From contig NC_091357.1 in NCBI RefSeq assembly GCF_038502225.1, positions 7,976,639-8,040,638 of the forward strand: 64,000 nucleotides of DNA, written 5' to 3'. The notes below the pieces were generated by a model that was not told where the DNA came from, did not search any database, and worked only from the letters and a program-made list of their open reading frames with translations. The stretch is from Cherax quadricarinatus (Eukaryota > Arthropoda > Malacostraca > Decapoda > Parastacidae). A program made the translations under genes and the position numbers. Shown piece after piece: positions 1 to 9,974 of this stretch. Position 1 is the first letter of the stretch. The number at the start of each line of letters is the position of its first letter.

Positions 1-469
1 TGCCAAGCCTGTGCCCCAAAGTTGGTGTTGCAGCGTCGCCAACTGCACACACTGATGCAGTGGAAGGGGAACGAGGGAAGGGAGGAAAGAGAGAGTTTGA
101 AGGGAGGGGTGAAGGAGAGAAAGGTGGAGGACAGAAAGGTGGAGGGAAGAGGGAAGGAGGTACAAAAACAAAAAAAAAAAATAAAGAAGGTGACGAGGTA
201 TGGATGGCTTAAAATGGACTGAGAGAAGAACAAGCATCTTCTTCCATCACCTCTTATTCTCTGCTTTATCGTATTCACTTCAGTTTTCCTTCTATTTTTA
301 CCGTTTCCCTTTATTCCGTGTGGCGTCCGACTTGTGACTATTCATGGTTCCTGACCTGTCAAGCCTCATTAATGACATGCCTGTCAAGCCCTGTCATGCC
401 TCATTAATGACATACAATACTGGCAAGTTTATTAAGAAGACGCGTGCACCTTCAAGGTTAAGGGAATGA
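1..469. other. Non-genic left edge
   Basis: No supported gene. The first 220 bases are purine-rich (GGAAGG, GGTGGAGG repeats) and give one short open frame that is low-complexity and not credible. Around 350-415 a short phrase containing CATTAATGACAT is repeated twice, an embryonic tandem repeat. Confidence 0.6.
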
Positions 470-1340
470 TCACTTTTTATTAAGGCTGAGGGACTGACCA
501 CCTTCTATCAGGGCTGAAGGACTGACCACCTTCTATCAGGGCTGAAGGACTGACCACCACCTATCTAGGCTGAGTGACTACCACCTTCTATCTAGGCTGA
601 GTGACTACCACCTTCTATCTAGGCTGAGTGACTACCACCTTCTATCTAGGCTGAGTGACTACCACCTTCTATCTAGGCTGAGTGACTACCACCTTCTATC
701 AAGGCTGAGGGACTGACCACCTTCTATCTAGGCTGAGTGACTACCACCTTCTATCTAGGCTGAGTGACTACCACCTTCTATCTAGGCTGAGTGACTACCA
801 CCTTCTATCTAGGCTGAGTGACTACCACCTTCTATCAAGGCTGAGGGACTGACCACCTTCTATCTAGGCTGAGTGACTACCACCTTCTATCTAGGGCTGA
901 GTGACTACCACCTTCTATCTAGGCTGAGTGACTACCACCTTCTATCTAGGCTGAGTGACTACCACCTTCTATCTAGGCTGAGTGACTACCACCTTCTATC
1001 TAGGCTGAGTGACTACCACCTTCTATCTAGGCTGAGTGACTACCACCTTCTATCTAGGCTGAGTGATTGACTACCTTCTATCTACGCTGAGGGACTGACC
1101 ACCTTCTATCTAGGCTGAGGGACTGACCACCTTCTATCTAGGCTGAGTGATTGACTACCTTCTATCTACGCTGAGGGACTGACCACCTTCTATCTAGGCT
1201 GAGGGACTGACCACCTTCTATCTAGGCTGAGGGACTGACCATCTTTTATCAAGGCTGAGGGACTGACCACCACTTATCTAGGCTGTGCGACTGACCACTT
1301 TCTATCAAGGCTGAGGAACTAACCATCTTCTATCAAGGCC
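470..1340. repeat. 27/28-bp minisatellite
   Basis: About 30 imperfect copies of a unit reading roughly GGCTGAGTGACTACCACCTT followed by CTATCTA (27 bp). A 28-bp variant has GGGACTGACCACC. The 27-bp form keeps frame, so a 65-residue repetitive open frame appears in the middle; this is a by-product of unit length. The right end runs into a degenerate ribozyme-like module. Confidence 0.95.
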
Positions 1341-1342
1341 TC

Positions 1343-1425
1343 TATATTTGACTGAAGAAGCCTGATGCGCAGTCAAAACGTTTCCGCAATAAAGATATCT
1401 AGGATGATTAAAACATGTGCGCGAC
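1343..1425 (+). other. Degenerate hammerhead-like module (family D)
   Basis: CTGAAGA at 1352-1358 is followed by a damaged hairpin, AAAACGTTTC and CAATAAAGATAT. This is the same order of parts as the well-formed family D modules elsewhere in the window (for example 42447-42485), but helix II and helix I are largely lost. Probably a decayed tail of a Penelope-like short element. Confidence 0.5.
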
Positions 1426-1576
1426 ATATGTTTTCTTAGAGGACGGAGAATTAAGCCTACATTACTCTTAAGCCCTGAGTGAACCATATTGGTTCTTCCT
1501 TCTCTCTCTTTCCTTCCCCTTTCCCCGCTCCTTACCCTACGACTTTTTGCCCTTCTCGACTTTCTCACCTCAGCTG

Positions 1577-1617
1577 CGACTTGACAATGGTTCAGATTGG
1601 ACCGAAACGTCGCCGTA
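1577..1617 (+). ncRNA. Hammerhead-like module, TTGACAA core
   Basis: Core TTGACAA (1581-1587), one extra T, then a 6-bp hairpin GGTTCA-GAT-TGGACC (1589-1603), then GAAACGTC. Helix I (GCGAC against GCCGT) has one A:C mismatch, so this copy looks worn. U at core position 3 and A at position 8 match the other T-type modules in the window. Confidence 0.5.
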
Positions 1618-1744
1618 AGGTTCCTCTCTAAACTGTGGATTTTCGATGAATGAATTAATCTTACCACCCTGAGGCTGAAGAAGTATTTCCTAACATCCCC
1701 CTGACTAAACCCTATCAATACCGAGTATCTAATATGTCGTAATC

Positions 1745-3250
1745 ATGTTTGACATGTCTGCTGAACACCTCGCTGCCAAGATGCAAGGGAACCCTCCTTT
1801 GCTAACCGCAAAAACTGTCTTAGTTGTCGGAGGTGAAAATAAGTACGAAAAAAAAGGTTGTGGGCTCGGATATGGTAAGCCCAAGACTGCTGAGTAGATA
1901 TGCTGGCCAGCGAAGATCATCTGTAACTCGCATCAATCAGCATTGTCTAGCAAAATGTGTTGGTAATAAGCAACAGTCCAGTGTCACTCCAGTCAATCAC
2001 TTTCAAAATTACTAAGAGAATAATTTCAAGGCAAATGATGGCAATTTTTGTTTTTTTACTACAATTTGCTTCTTTGTGACCGTCGATATGGCTTAAAGAA
2101 AGGCCACACTGCTGCTGATCTCCTGTTAAACTTTTCCAATATGTGACATCAGTCACTGGATAAATCTAAGATCGGCTGTGAACTAACACTGGACACTGCT
2201 GGCACTCTTGACCGAGTATGGCACCAAGGACTGGCAAAACTGCAAGAACTTGGATTCTGTCTCTGCACTACACCATGGTGATTACCTCGAAGGTAGATCT
2301 CTAAGAGTAGTTATTAATGGGAGAGAGTCTACAAGATAATCAGCACCAGTGTTCCACGGGAAGTGTGCTTAGTCTATTGTTATGGAATGTCTACTTCAAT
2401 GACCTTCGCTTCACCCCAGAATCCCATTCCTATGCAGATAAATGACTGTACTCTGACATTTACTAACGCAAGAGAGGAAATGTCAGCTGCTCTCAGGCAC
2501 ATCAATTACCAGATTACAGCTATATCAGCCTGGGGGAAAATGATGGCAGATTGCATTTGCTTCTGAGAAAACACAAACAATGGGCTCTAGGCATCATGAT
2601 TTTAATGCTGAAGCAGTGGTAAGAATGAGTGGAAGAGTGTTACAACCCAGGGATGAGGTGCATATCCTAGGGGTGAAATTTCACTCCAAAACATCTATGA
2701 AGAATAACGTGGTAAATCTTACAAGTAAGGCAACCAAGAAGCTAACAACACTATGGTGTATCTCATACCTGCTCGACAGCAGAGGCTGTAAAACACTGTA
2801 TGAGGCATAAATGCATTCACACTTTGATTATGCACCACTTTCTTGGTTTGCTAGGTGTCATCTACGACTTTTGGACAGAATGGAGAACGGAGCAAGATGA
2901 CTTCTCTCTCGCCTGGCCTCGGCCTGGATGGTTGTCATTTCAACAGAACCTTCAACACTGGAGAGAAGAGGTAGCCTTACTATTAGGTACAGGGACAGTA
3001 TTGTCAATGTACAATATTTGGCTCTACTTCGCGGACAGCGTGAAGACAGCTTCTACACAACAAGATGGGCAGCATACAACTACACTGGATGTACCCTTCA
3101 AGAACATTACTTCACACGAGATCATTCATTCTTAGAATCACTCATGTTTGGAACATGTTCGTACAGCATAACAACACAGCTGACCAAATGAAATCACTGG
3201 ACCACAGGTGGCTCCTACTTTATCCTGTTCCCTACTTGTATGCTTCATAA
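1745..3250 (+). pseudogene. Jockey-type non-LTR retrotransposon RT fragment, decayed
   Basis: Reading across frames recovers in order: a pre-RT stretch (SPRLLSRYAG, INQHCLAK at 1875-1965), an A motif region (ELTLDTAGTLDRVWHQGL, about 2170-2240), a stretch ending DYLEGRSLRVVINGRES (2280-2330), the site of the YADD box (2431 onward), SAALRHINYQITAISAWGK (about 2480-2540), ILGVKFHSK, and a C-terminal region (ATKKLTTLWCISYLLDSRG, EDSFYTTRWAAYNYTGCT). These are reverse-transcriptase motifs of the Jockey clade. Frameshifts and stops separate nearly every block, so it is not functional. The catalytic box is disrupted by four extra bases near 2440. No endonuclease region was seen upstream. Clade assignment is from motif style, not a tree. 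Confidence 0.7.
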
Positions 3251-3350
3251 CAATAAAATTGTAAATGGTAATGCTAGGTAAAGCTTTCAAATTAAAGTGA
3301 CAGCTGTTAACTTGTAAATAAAAAGACGAACTTCTGAACCTAACCTTGTA

Positions 3351-3455
<105 letters not shown>

Positions 3456-3604
3456 GGGAGGAGAGATACTCAATACAGCTCCCACACTGGCGCCAACACG
3501 CAAACAAGACCCAAGAAACACGATAGTGCTTCAGATGACCAGGAGGAGCCTTACAAACACTTCACAGCCAACTAGACGTGTGCTGCGCTCGCTGCGCCAT
3601 CCCA

Positions 3605-3792
3605 GACAGGTATCCCCGTATCCCATAAATCCAGGCCCCTCTACCTCTCCCTTAAACCCAGGCCCCTCTACCTCTCCCATAAATCCAGGTTCCTCTACTT
3701 CTCCCTTAAACCCAGGCCCCTCTACCTCTCCCATAAACCCAGGTTCCTCTACATCTCCCTTAACCCAGGCCCCTCTACCTCTCCCATAAACC
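3605..3792. repeat. 27-bp minisatellite, proline/serine-like in one frame
   Basis: Seven or so copies of a 27-bp unit built on CCCATAAATCCAGGCCCCTC plus TACCTCT. Because the unit is a multiple of three, one frame reads as a SPINPGPST-like repeat. Nothing else supports a protein. Confidence 0.9.
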
Positions 3793-4227
3793 CGAGTAAA
3801 GTATCTCTGTAACCGATAACTCCTGGCCGGTCTATTTCAATGCACAGAGAGCAGAAAAAAAGTTTCTGCCATGATTCAATATCAGTGATGAAGATGTGAA
3901 GAAAATCATAAGCACTGACAAATCATCACATGGAAACAAATATCACGATTTCTACGATAAAAAAAAATGGTGAATGTTCCTGTAGAGTCCAAAATTACTG
4001 AACAACAGGTGTTATACCAAAACAAGGTGTCATCCTTGTCTTAAGATGCAACAGTTTTATTTTTTAAAATTTAAAACTTCAGGAAAGGCATACTCAAGTT
4101 TTTCAGAGAAAAAAAATTAAATAAATTGTCATATACGCCTATAATACTCCAAACCTTCTAGGTAAGAATCGCTGTTTGATGTTTGAAGCTGATCAGAAGA
4201 GGCTTTCTCAAATTCTTTTTTTTTCAA
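3793..4227. other. No gene seen
   Basis: AT-rich sequence with A-runs. No motif or repeat could be recognised. Confidence 0.5.
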
Positions 4228-4410
4228 CAAAATGGCCATATCCCACCTAGGCAGGGTGACCTAAAGAGAAAAGCGTGAGTTTCTCTTTTTAAATTTAGTA
4301 ATTTATACAGGAGAAGGGGTTACTATCCCATTGCTCCTGGCATTTTAGCCGCCTCTTACGACAGGCATGACTTACGGAGGAAGAATTCTGTTCCACATCG
4401 CCATGGAATT
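4228..4410 (-). mobile_element. RTE-type 3'-end/SINE-like repeat
   Basis: Contains CCCACCTAGGCAGGGTGACC near the left edge and CTTACGGAGGAAGAATTCTG near the right. The same pair of phrases recurs at 54568-54753, and the first phrase at 30106-30150 next to RTE sequence. Read on the minus strand it would be the 3' end of an RTE-like element or a SINE sharing that tail. Confidence 0.6.
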
Positions 4411-4814
4411 ACCGCACCGAAACCAAATCCGAAAAAACTGACCAGAGAGCGCTTGCAGAGGCCAGTAACAGCAAGAACCTTCCCGTAGTTACAGTGCACC
4501 AGCGTAAAAAAATTGAAGTCGAACGGATGAGGCATTCTCCACTTATAAACCAAAACCTTAGAGGAATATAGTAGTAGGTTCGCCGGTGTTGACCCGGCCC
4601 GAGTCTTTTCCAGTTGGTGACCCGGTGGAGGAAGGAAAAAAAATGAATAGTGAGGCAAGCACCTAAACATAACTTGGAGATACCTAATTATAGGTATGAG
4701 AATGACGGAGCGAGGGACTAACATCTTCCTCTCCCGGCTCCCTGCCACAAATCTTGCCTGAGTCTGGGAATACTGCCACACATCCTCTCCACAACCATCA
4801 ACATGTAAATGAGC
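4411..4814. other. No gene seen
   Basis: Mixed-composition spacer between an RTE-like tail and the 25-bp array. No supported feature. Confidence 0.5.
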
Positions 4815-7211
4815 AACACCAAGTGGTGGATACAGCAACACAACGATGTGGATACAGCAAAACAACGAGGTGGATACACCAACATAACGAGGGGATACAG
4901 CAACATAACGAGTTGGATACAGCAACACGACGATGTGGATACAGCAACACAAGGTGGTGGTGGATACAACAACACAAGGTGGTGGATACAGCAACACAAG
5001 GTGGTGGTGGATACAGCAACACAAGGTGGTGGATACAGTAACACAAGGTGGTGGTGCATACAGTAACACAAGGTGGTGGTGCATACAGTAACACAAGGTG
5101 GTGGTGGATACAGCAACACAAGGTGGTGGTGGATACAGCAACACAAGGTGGTAGTGGATACAACAAAACAAGGTGGTGGTGGATACAGCAACACAAGGTG
5201 GTAGTGGATACAACAACACAAGGTGGTTGTGGATACAGCAACACAAGGTGGTGGTGGATACAGTAACACAAGGTGGTGGTGGTGGATACAGTAACACAAG
5301 GTGGTGGAGGATACAGTAACACAAGCTGGTGGATACAGTAACACAAGGTGGTGGAGGATACAGTAACACAAGCTGGTGGATACAGTAACACAAGGTGGTG
5401 GAGGATACAGTAACACAAGCTGGTGGATACAGCAACACAAGGTGGTGGTGGATACAGTAACACAAGCTGGTAGATACAGCAACACAAGGTGGTGGTGGAT
5501 ACAGTAACACAAGGTGGTGGTGGATACAGCAACACAAGGTGGTGGTGGATACAGCAACACAAGGTGGTGGTGGATACAGCAACACAAGGTGGTGGGTGGA
5601 TACAGTAACAAGGTAGTTGTGGATACAGTAACACAAGGTGGTTGTGGATACAGAAACACAAGGTGGTGGTGGATACAGTAACACAAGGTGGTTGTGGATA
5701 CAGAAACACAAGGTGGTGGTGGATACAGCAATACAAAGATGTGGTGGATACAGTAACACAAGGTAGTGGAGGATACAGTAACACAAGGTAGTGGAGGATA
5801 CAGTAACACAAGCTGGTGGATACAGCAACACAAGGTGGTGGTGGATACAGTAACACAAGGTGGTGGTGGATACAGCAACACAAGGTGGTGGTGGATACAG
5901 TAACACAAGGTGGTTGTAGATACAGTAACACAAGGTGGTTGTGGATACAGAAACACAAGGTGGTGGTGGATACAGCAACACAAGGTGGTGGTGGATACAG
6001 CAACACAAGGTGGTGGTGGTGGATACAGCAACACAAGGTGGTGGTGGTGGACACAGTAACACAAGGTGGTGGTGGATACAGCAACACAAGGTGGTGGTGG
6101 ATACAGCAACACAAAGTGGTGGTGGATACAGCAACACAAGGTGGTGGGTGGATACAGTAACACAAGGTAGTTGTGGATACAGTAACACAAGGTGGTTGTG
6201 GATACAGAAACACAAGGTGGTGGTGGATACAGTAACACAAGGTGGTTGTGGATACAGAAACACAAGGTGGTGGTGGATACAGCAATACAAAGATGTGGTG
6301 GATACAGTAACACAAGGTAGTGGAGGATACAGTAACACAAGGTAGTGGAGGATACAGTAACACAAGGTAGTGGAGGATAAAGTAACACAAGGTGGTGGTG
6401 GATACAGTAACACAAGGTGGTGGTGGATACAGCAACACAAGGTGGTGGTGGATACAGTAACACAAGGTGGTTGTAGATACAGTAACACAAGGTGGTTGTG
6501 GATACAGAAACACAAGGTGGTGGTGGATACAGCAACACAAGGTGGTGGTGGATACAGCAACACAAGGTGGTGGTGGTGGATACAGCAACACAAGGTGGTG
6601 GTGGTGGATACAGTAACACAAGGTGGTGGTGGATACAGCAACACAAGGTGGTGGTGGATACAGCAACACAAGGTGGTGGTGGATACAGCAACACAAGGTG
6701 GTGGTGGATACAGAAACACAAGGTGGTGGTGGATACAGAAACACAAGGAGGTGATGGATACAGCAACACAAGGTGGTGGTGGAAACAGCAACACAAGGTG
6801 GTGGTGGTGGATACAGTAACACAAGGTGGTGGTGGATACAGCAACACAAGGTGGTGGTGGATACAGCAACACAAGGTGGTGGTGGATACAGCAACACAAG
6901 GTGGTGGTGGATACAGCAACACAAGGTGGTGGTGGATACAGCAACACAAGGTGGTGGTGGATACAGTAACACAAGGTGGTGGTGGATACAGCAACACAAG
7001 GTGGTGGTGGATACAGCAACACAAGGTGGTGGTGGATACAGTAACACAAGGTGGTGGTAGATACAGAAACACAAGGAACTGATGGATACAGCAACACAAG
7101 GTGGTGGTGGTAGTGGATACAGCAACACAAGGTGGTGGTGGTGGTGGATACAGCAACTCAAGGAGCTGGTGGTGGATACAGCAACACAAGGTGATAGATA
7201 CAGCAACACAA
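4815..7211. repeat. 22-28-bp minisatellite (GGATACAGCAACACAA)
   Basis: Roughly 95 copies of GGATACAGCAACACAAGGTG followed by one to four GGT steps, giving unit lengths of 22, 25 and 28 bp. C-to-T changes (CAGTAAC) are spread in patches, and longer blocks are duplicated (the stretch around 5590-6100 resembles 6130-6600). On the minus strand the unit has no stop codon in any frame, which produces three overlapping pseudo-proteins of more than 900 residues rich in CCIHHHLVLLYPPPP. These are not genes. Confidence 0.97.
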
Positions 7212-7512
7212 GGAGCTGGTGGATACAGCAACACAAGGTAATGGATACAGCAACACAAGATGATGGATACAGCAACACAAGGAGCTGGTGGATACAGCAA
7301 CACAAGGTGATGGATACAGCAACACAAGATGATGGATACAGCAACACAAGGAGCTGGTGGATACAGCAACACAAGGTAATGGATACAGCAACACAAGATG
7401 ATGGATACAGCAACACAAGGAGCTGGTGGATACAGCAACACAAGGTGATGGATACAGCAACACAAGATGATGGATACAGCAACACAAGGAGCTGGTGGAT
7501 ACAGCAACACAA
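7212..7512. repeat. 69-bp higher-order repeat at end of the array
   Basis: Three unlike sub-units (GGAGCTGGTGGATACAGC..., GGTGATGGATACAGC..., GATGATGGATACAGC...) repeat as a fixed trio. GGAGCTGG occurs at 7212, 7281, 7350, 7419 and 7488, exactly 69 bp apart each time. Confidence 0.95.
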
Positions 7513-7864
7513 GAAGGCGGATACAGCAACGTACTTCCCACAGTAATGAAGAAAAGACACCAGTGAAGAGCAAACTTTTAATTCGACTACGTTTCGTTCT
7601 ATAAAGAGAGAAATGTTTCCACAAGAGAACTTTGTTGTGCTCCTGTGTTTTACCACCACACGAGGTTTTGGCTGTATTGAATCAAATATAATTATGAGTT
7701 CTAGGGTTTAAGAGAGGTAATTATAGCAGCAGCGTGTTGGGTGACCTTGTTCAATTCAGTGAAGCTTTAATTTTAGCTGACAGTCTTGTCGGGTGTACCT
7801 AAGACCTCTTTACCAGTTAAGTGCTATATCCGGGTTGTAGTTCCCTTCCTCTCTCACACGCATA

Positions 7865-7867
<3 letters not shown>
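7513..7867. other. No gene seen
   Basis: Unique sequence between an array and a CT microsatellite. No motif recognised. Confidence 0.5.

Positions 7868-7901
<34 letters not shown>
7868..7901. repeat. (CT)n microsatellite
   Basis: Pure CT dinucleotide run. Confidence 0.97.
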
Positions 7902-7903
<2 letters not shown>

Positions 7904-7914
7904 TATACACAACA

Positions 7915-9440
7915 CTCCTACGGAGAAAAGACACTGGGGTAACCCAGGGTTCAACTGACAATGTGGCAGGCAAAAGCTAGGAACACAGAATCACGTAAGC
8001 GTGCAGAACGAACTCATAGAAGCTAGCAGGAGAGCAAGAAATTATATCTAGGTGAGGAGGGTAACTGGAAAATAACTGGAAATAAACGCAGTCAAGGCAA
8101 AGACAGAACCAAAGGTGTTCTGAAACCACATCAGAAACAAGTGACAAGATAAAAACAGGTTTCATTTTTTTTTACAAAGAAACAAGACCTAGTTAGCATC
8201 AAAGATAATTATTATTATAATCAAGGGGGAAGCGCTAAACCCGGAGGATTATACAGCGCCTGGGGGGGGGGAATGTGGAAGGCATTCAGGCTTAATTCGG
8301 GGAACTGGAGCAGATCCAATTCCCTAAATCAAGAACCCCTCACCAACATCAAGGAACCTTCCTTGAGGGGGCATCAAAGATAAGAGACAGAGCACAGCAA
8401 ATAAAATAGAACAATTAAGCATTGAAACGAGAGATTATAACGAAGGATATTAAGGGACGGGAGCTGTAATAATATGCAGGCCAGTCATACTTGAATAAAT
8501 CACTTGAGACTGGCAACGTGCCAGATGACTGGAAGGTAACCCACTCAATACCAGTATCCAAGAAAGGTGACAGGTAAGAGATCCCCAAACAACATCCAGG
8601 GGGTCGCTGACGATCGTAATATACAAACTACTGGAAACCATCATAAGAGACTTGTTAAATATAAAGAGAGTGCTGGATTTCCTTCCCGATGTTTCACCCT
8701 AATGAAGCACGTGGTCAATCTTCTTTCACCCTGAACTAGCACGTGGTCAGTCTTTCATTCAGAAAAAGAACGTGGACAGTCTTCTTGCAACTGTACACAG
8801 GAGAAACTTCAATAAAGTGTCTCTGTACCAGTGTTTCTTCCTGCACAGCATCAATCACCACCAGATCATTTATGCACAGTATAAATGATGTGGTGAAAGC
8901 TATTAGACGACGCCAAATAATCAAACACAAACTGAAGAGGATGAAAAGTTTCACGACATGGATAGCTTCACGAACAGTCACAAAAAATGGTTTTTAGAAT
9001 TTAAGTCCAGCAAAAGCAAGGTTATGAAGCTGAGGGACTGAGAAAGGCGGCGATAAACAGAGCTCACAGAAAGAGCTAAAAGAAAAAAAAGAGATAATTG
9101 CTCCCCATACCTGTCTCCTGTGGCACATGTAAACAAAATAACATCGGCAGGGAAGGTTAAGCATGCAAACATAAGAGTGAAGACTTTATCCCTTTTGTGT
9201 GTGACAAATTCTTCAATATGCCGGTTGGAACCCACACCTGGCAAAAAAATAGTGAAGCTTAGCTTGTGGATAGGGACACTTGTGCCCAGTTCAAGACATT
9301 AAATAAAACCTTTTGCCACGAGTGGCTCTACCAGTCCTAGTGCAGAATATGCTATAAGAGGATATTATAGTGCCCATTTCCACAAAATGGAGCTTGAGAG
9401 AGTATAAAGGAGAACATCGAGACTGGTGAACGAGATGAGG
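7915..9440 (+). pseudogene. Fossil non-LTR retrotransposon X1 (RT part)
   Basis: Very decayed. Frame-hopping translation gives a basic linker (RKRAERTH near 8000), an RT block LETGNVPDDWKV then SKKGDR (about 8505-8575), a KSKVMKL block near 9015, LSPVAHVNKITSA near 9110-9150, and EYAIRGYYSAHFHKMELERV near 9345-9405. These match the order of RT and C-terminal motifs in CR1/Rex-like elements. Stops occur in every block. A SINE-like repeat interrupts it at 8222-8370. Assignment to a named clade is uncertain. Confidence 0.5.
8222..8370 (+). mobile_element. SINE-like dispersed repeat (GAAGCGCTAAACCC type)
   Basis: Begins GGGGGAAGCGCTAAACCCGG, continues TACAGCGCCTGG and ends with CCCTCACCAACATCAAGGAA then CCTTGAGGGGG. 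The same phrases in the same order recur at 15872-16022, more weakly at 28915-29040, and the start alone at 63565-63640. No coding capacity. A run of ten G lies inside. Confidence 0.7.
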
Positions 9441-9970
9441 GACGTATGCTGCAGGGGAAAAAAAATAGGTGAAATCAGCCAAGGAAAACTACTGGGTGTC
9501 AGTGATCATGTTGCATTAAGTTTTGGGCACATGGTGTAAAAGGAAATGGGAGAATTAAGAAGTAGAAAATCGGACTAGAGGAGAGAAAATAATGACGGTA
9601 TGAAAACACCTGAATAGTTCAGAGGGAAAGGAAACTGGTAGGCAAAACGGTACGAAATTGGGATAGAGAAAGTTCCAACAGGCAAAGGAAAGATTTACGA
9701 AAGGCATGAAAAAAAAAAGATAGAGCTTATGGTTCAACTAGGAATGCAGAAAGTCACTGTGAGATGCTCGACCAAATATAAGCACATAAATAAAGCAGAA
9801 AACATGTAAACAAGAAACAGGAAACACGCAAAATGGCAGAGAATGTGTAAGAAAGCAAGAAAGGAGTGAGAAGAGAAGCTGCAAGACAGTTAAAAATAAT
9901 AGAGTAAAGTTCAAAACTTAACCAGAGCTATTTTACAGTAAAAAGAAAAATTACAGTTGCACTCACTCTT
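9441..9970 (+). pseudogene. Fossil non-LTR retrotransposon X2, endonuclease end and linker
   Basis: LLGVSDHVALSF (about 9487-9525) resembles the C-terminal SDH box of an APE-type endonuclease. After it come lysine/arginine-rich stretches (KIYERHEKKKIEL near 9680-9720; VRREAARQLKI near 9865-9900) typical of the endonuclease-RT linker. The fossil stops at the 25/20-bp minisatellite and its RT part reappears on the far side at 14740-15290. Frames are broken. Confidence 0.5.
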
Positions 9971-9974
9971 TCAG

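Noticed and set aside
470..1340. CRISPR-like regular direct repeats
   Set aside because: Repeats are directly adjacent with no unique spacers, and the window is eukaryotic; the same holds for every other array here.
4356..7659. Three overlapping minus-strand open frames of 924-968 codons rich in HHHLVLLYPPPP
   Set aside because: They arise because the 25-bp unit has no minus-strand stops; all three frames are equally open and repeat the same peptide out of phase.
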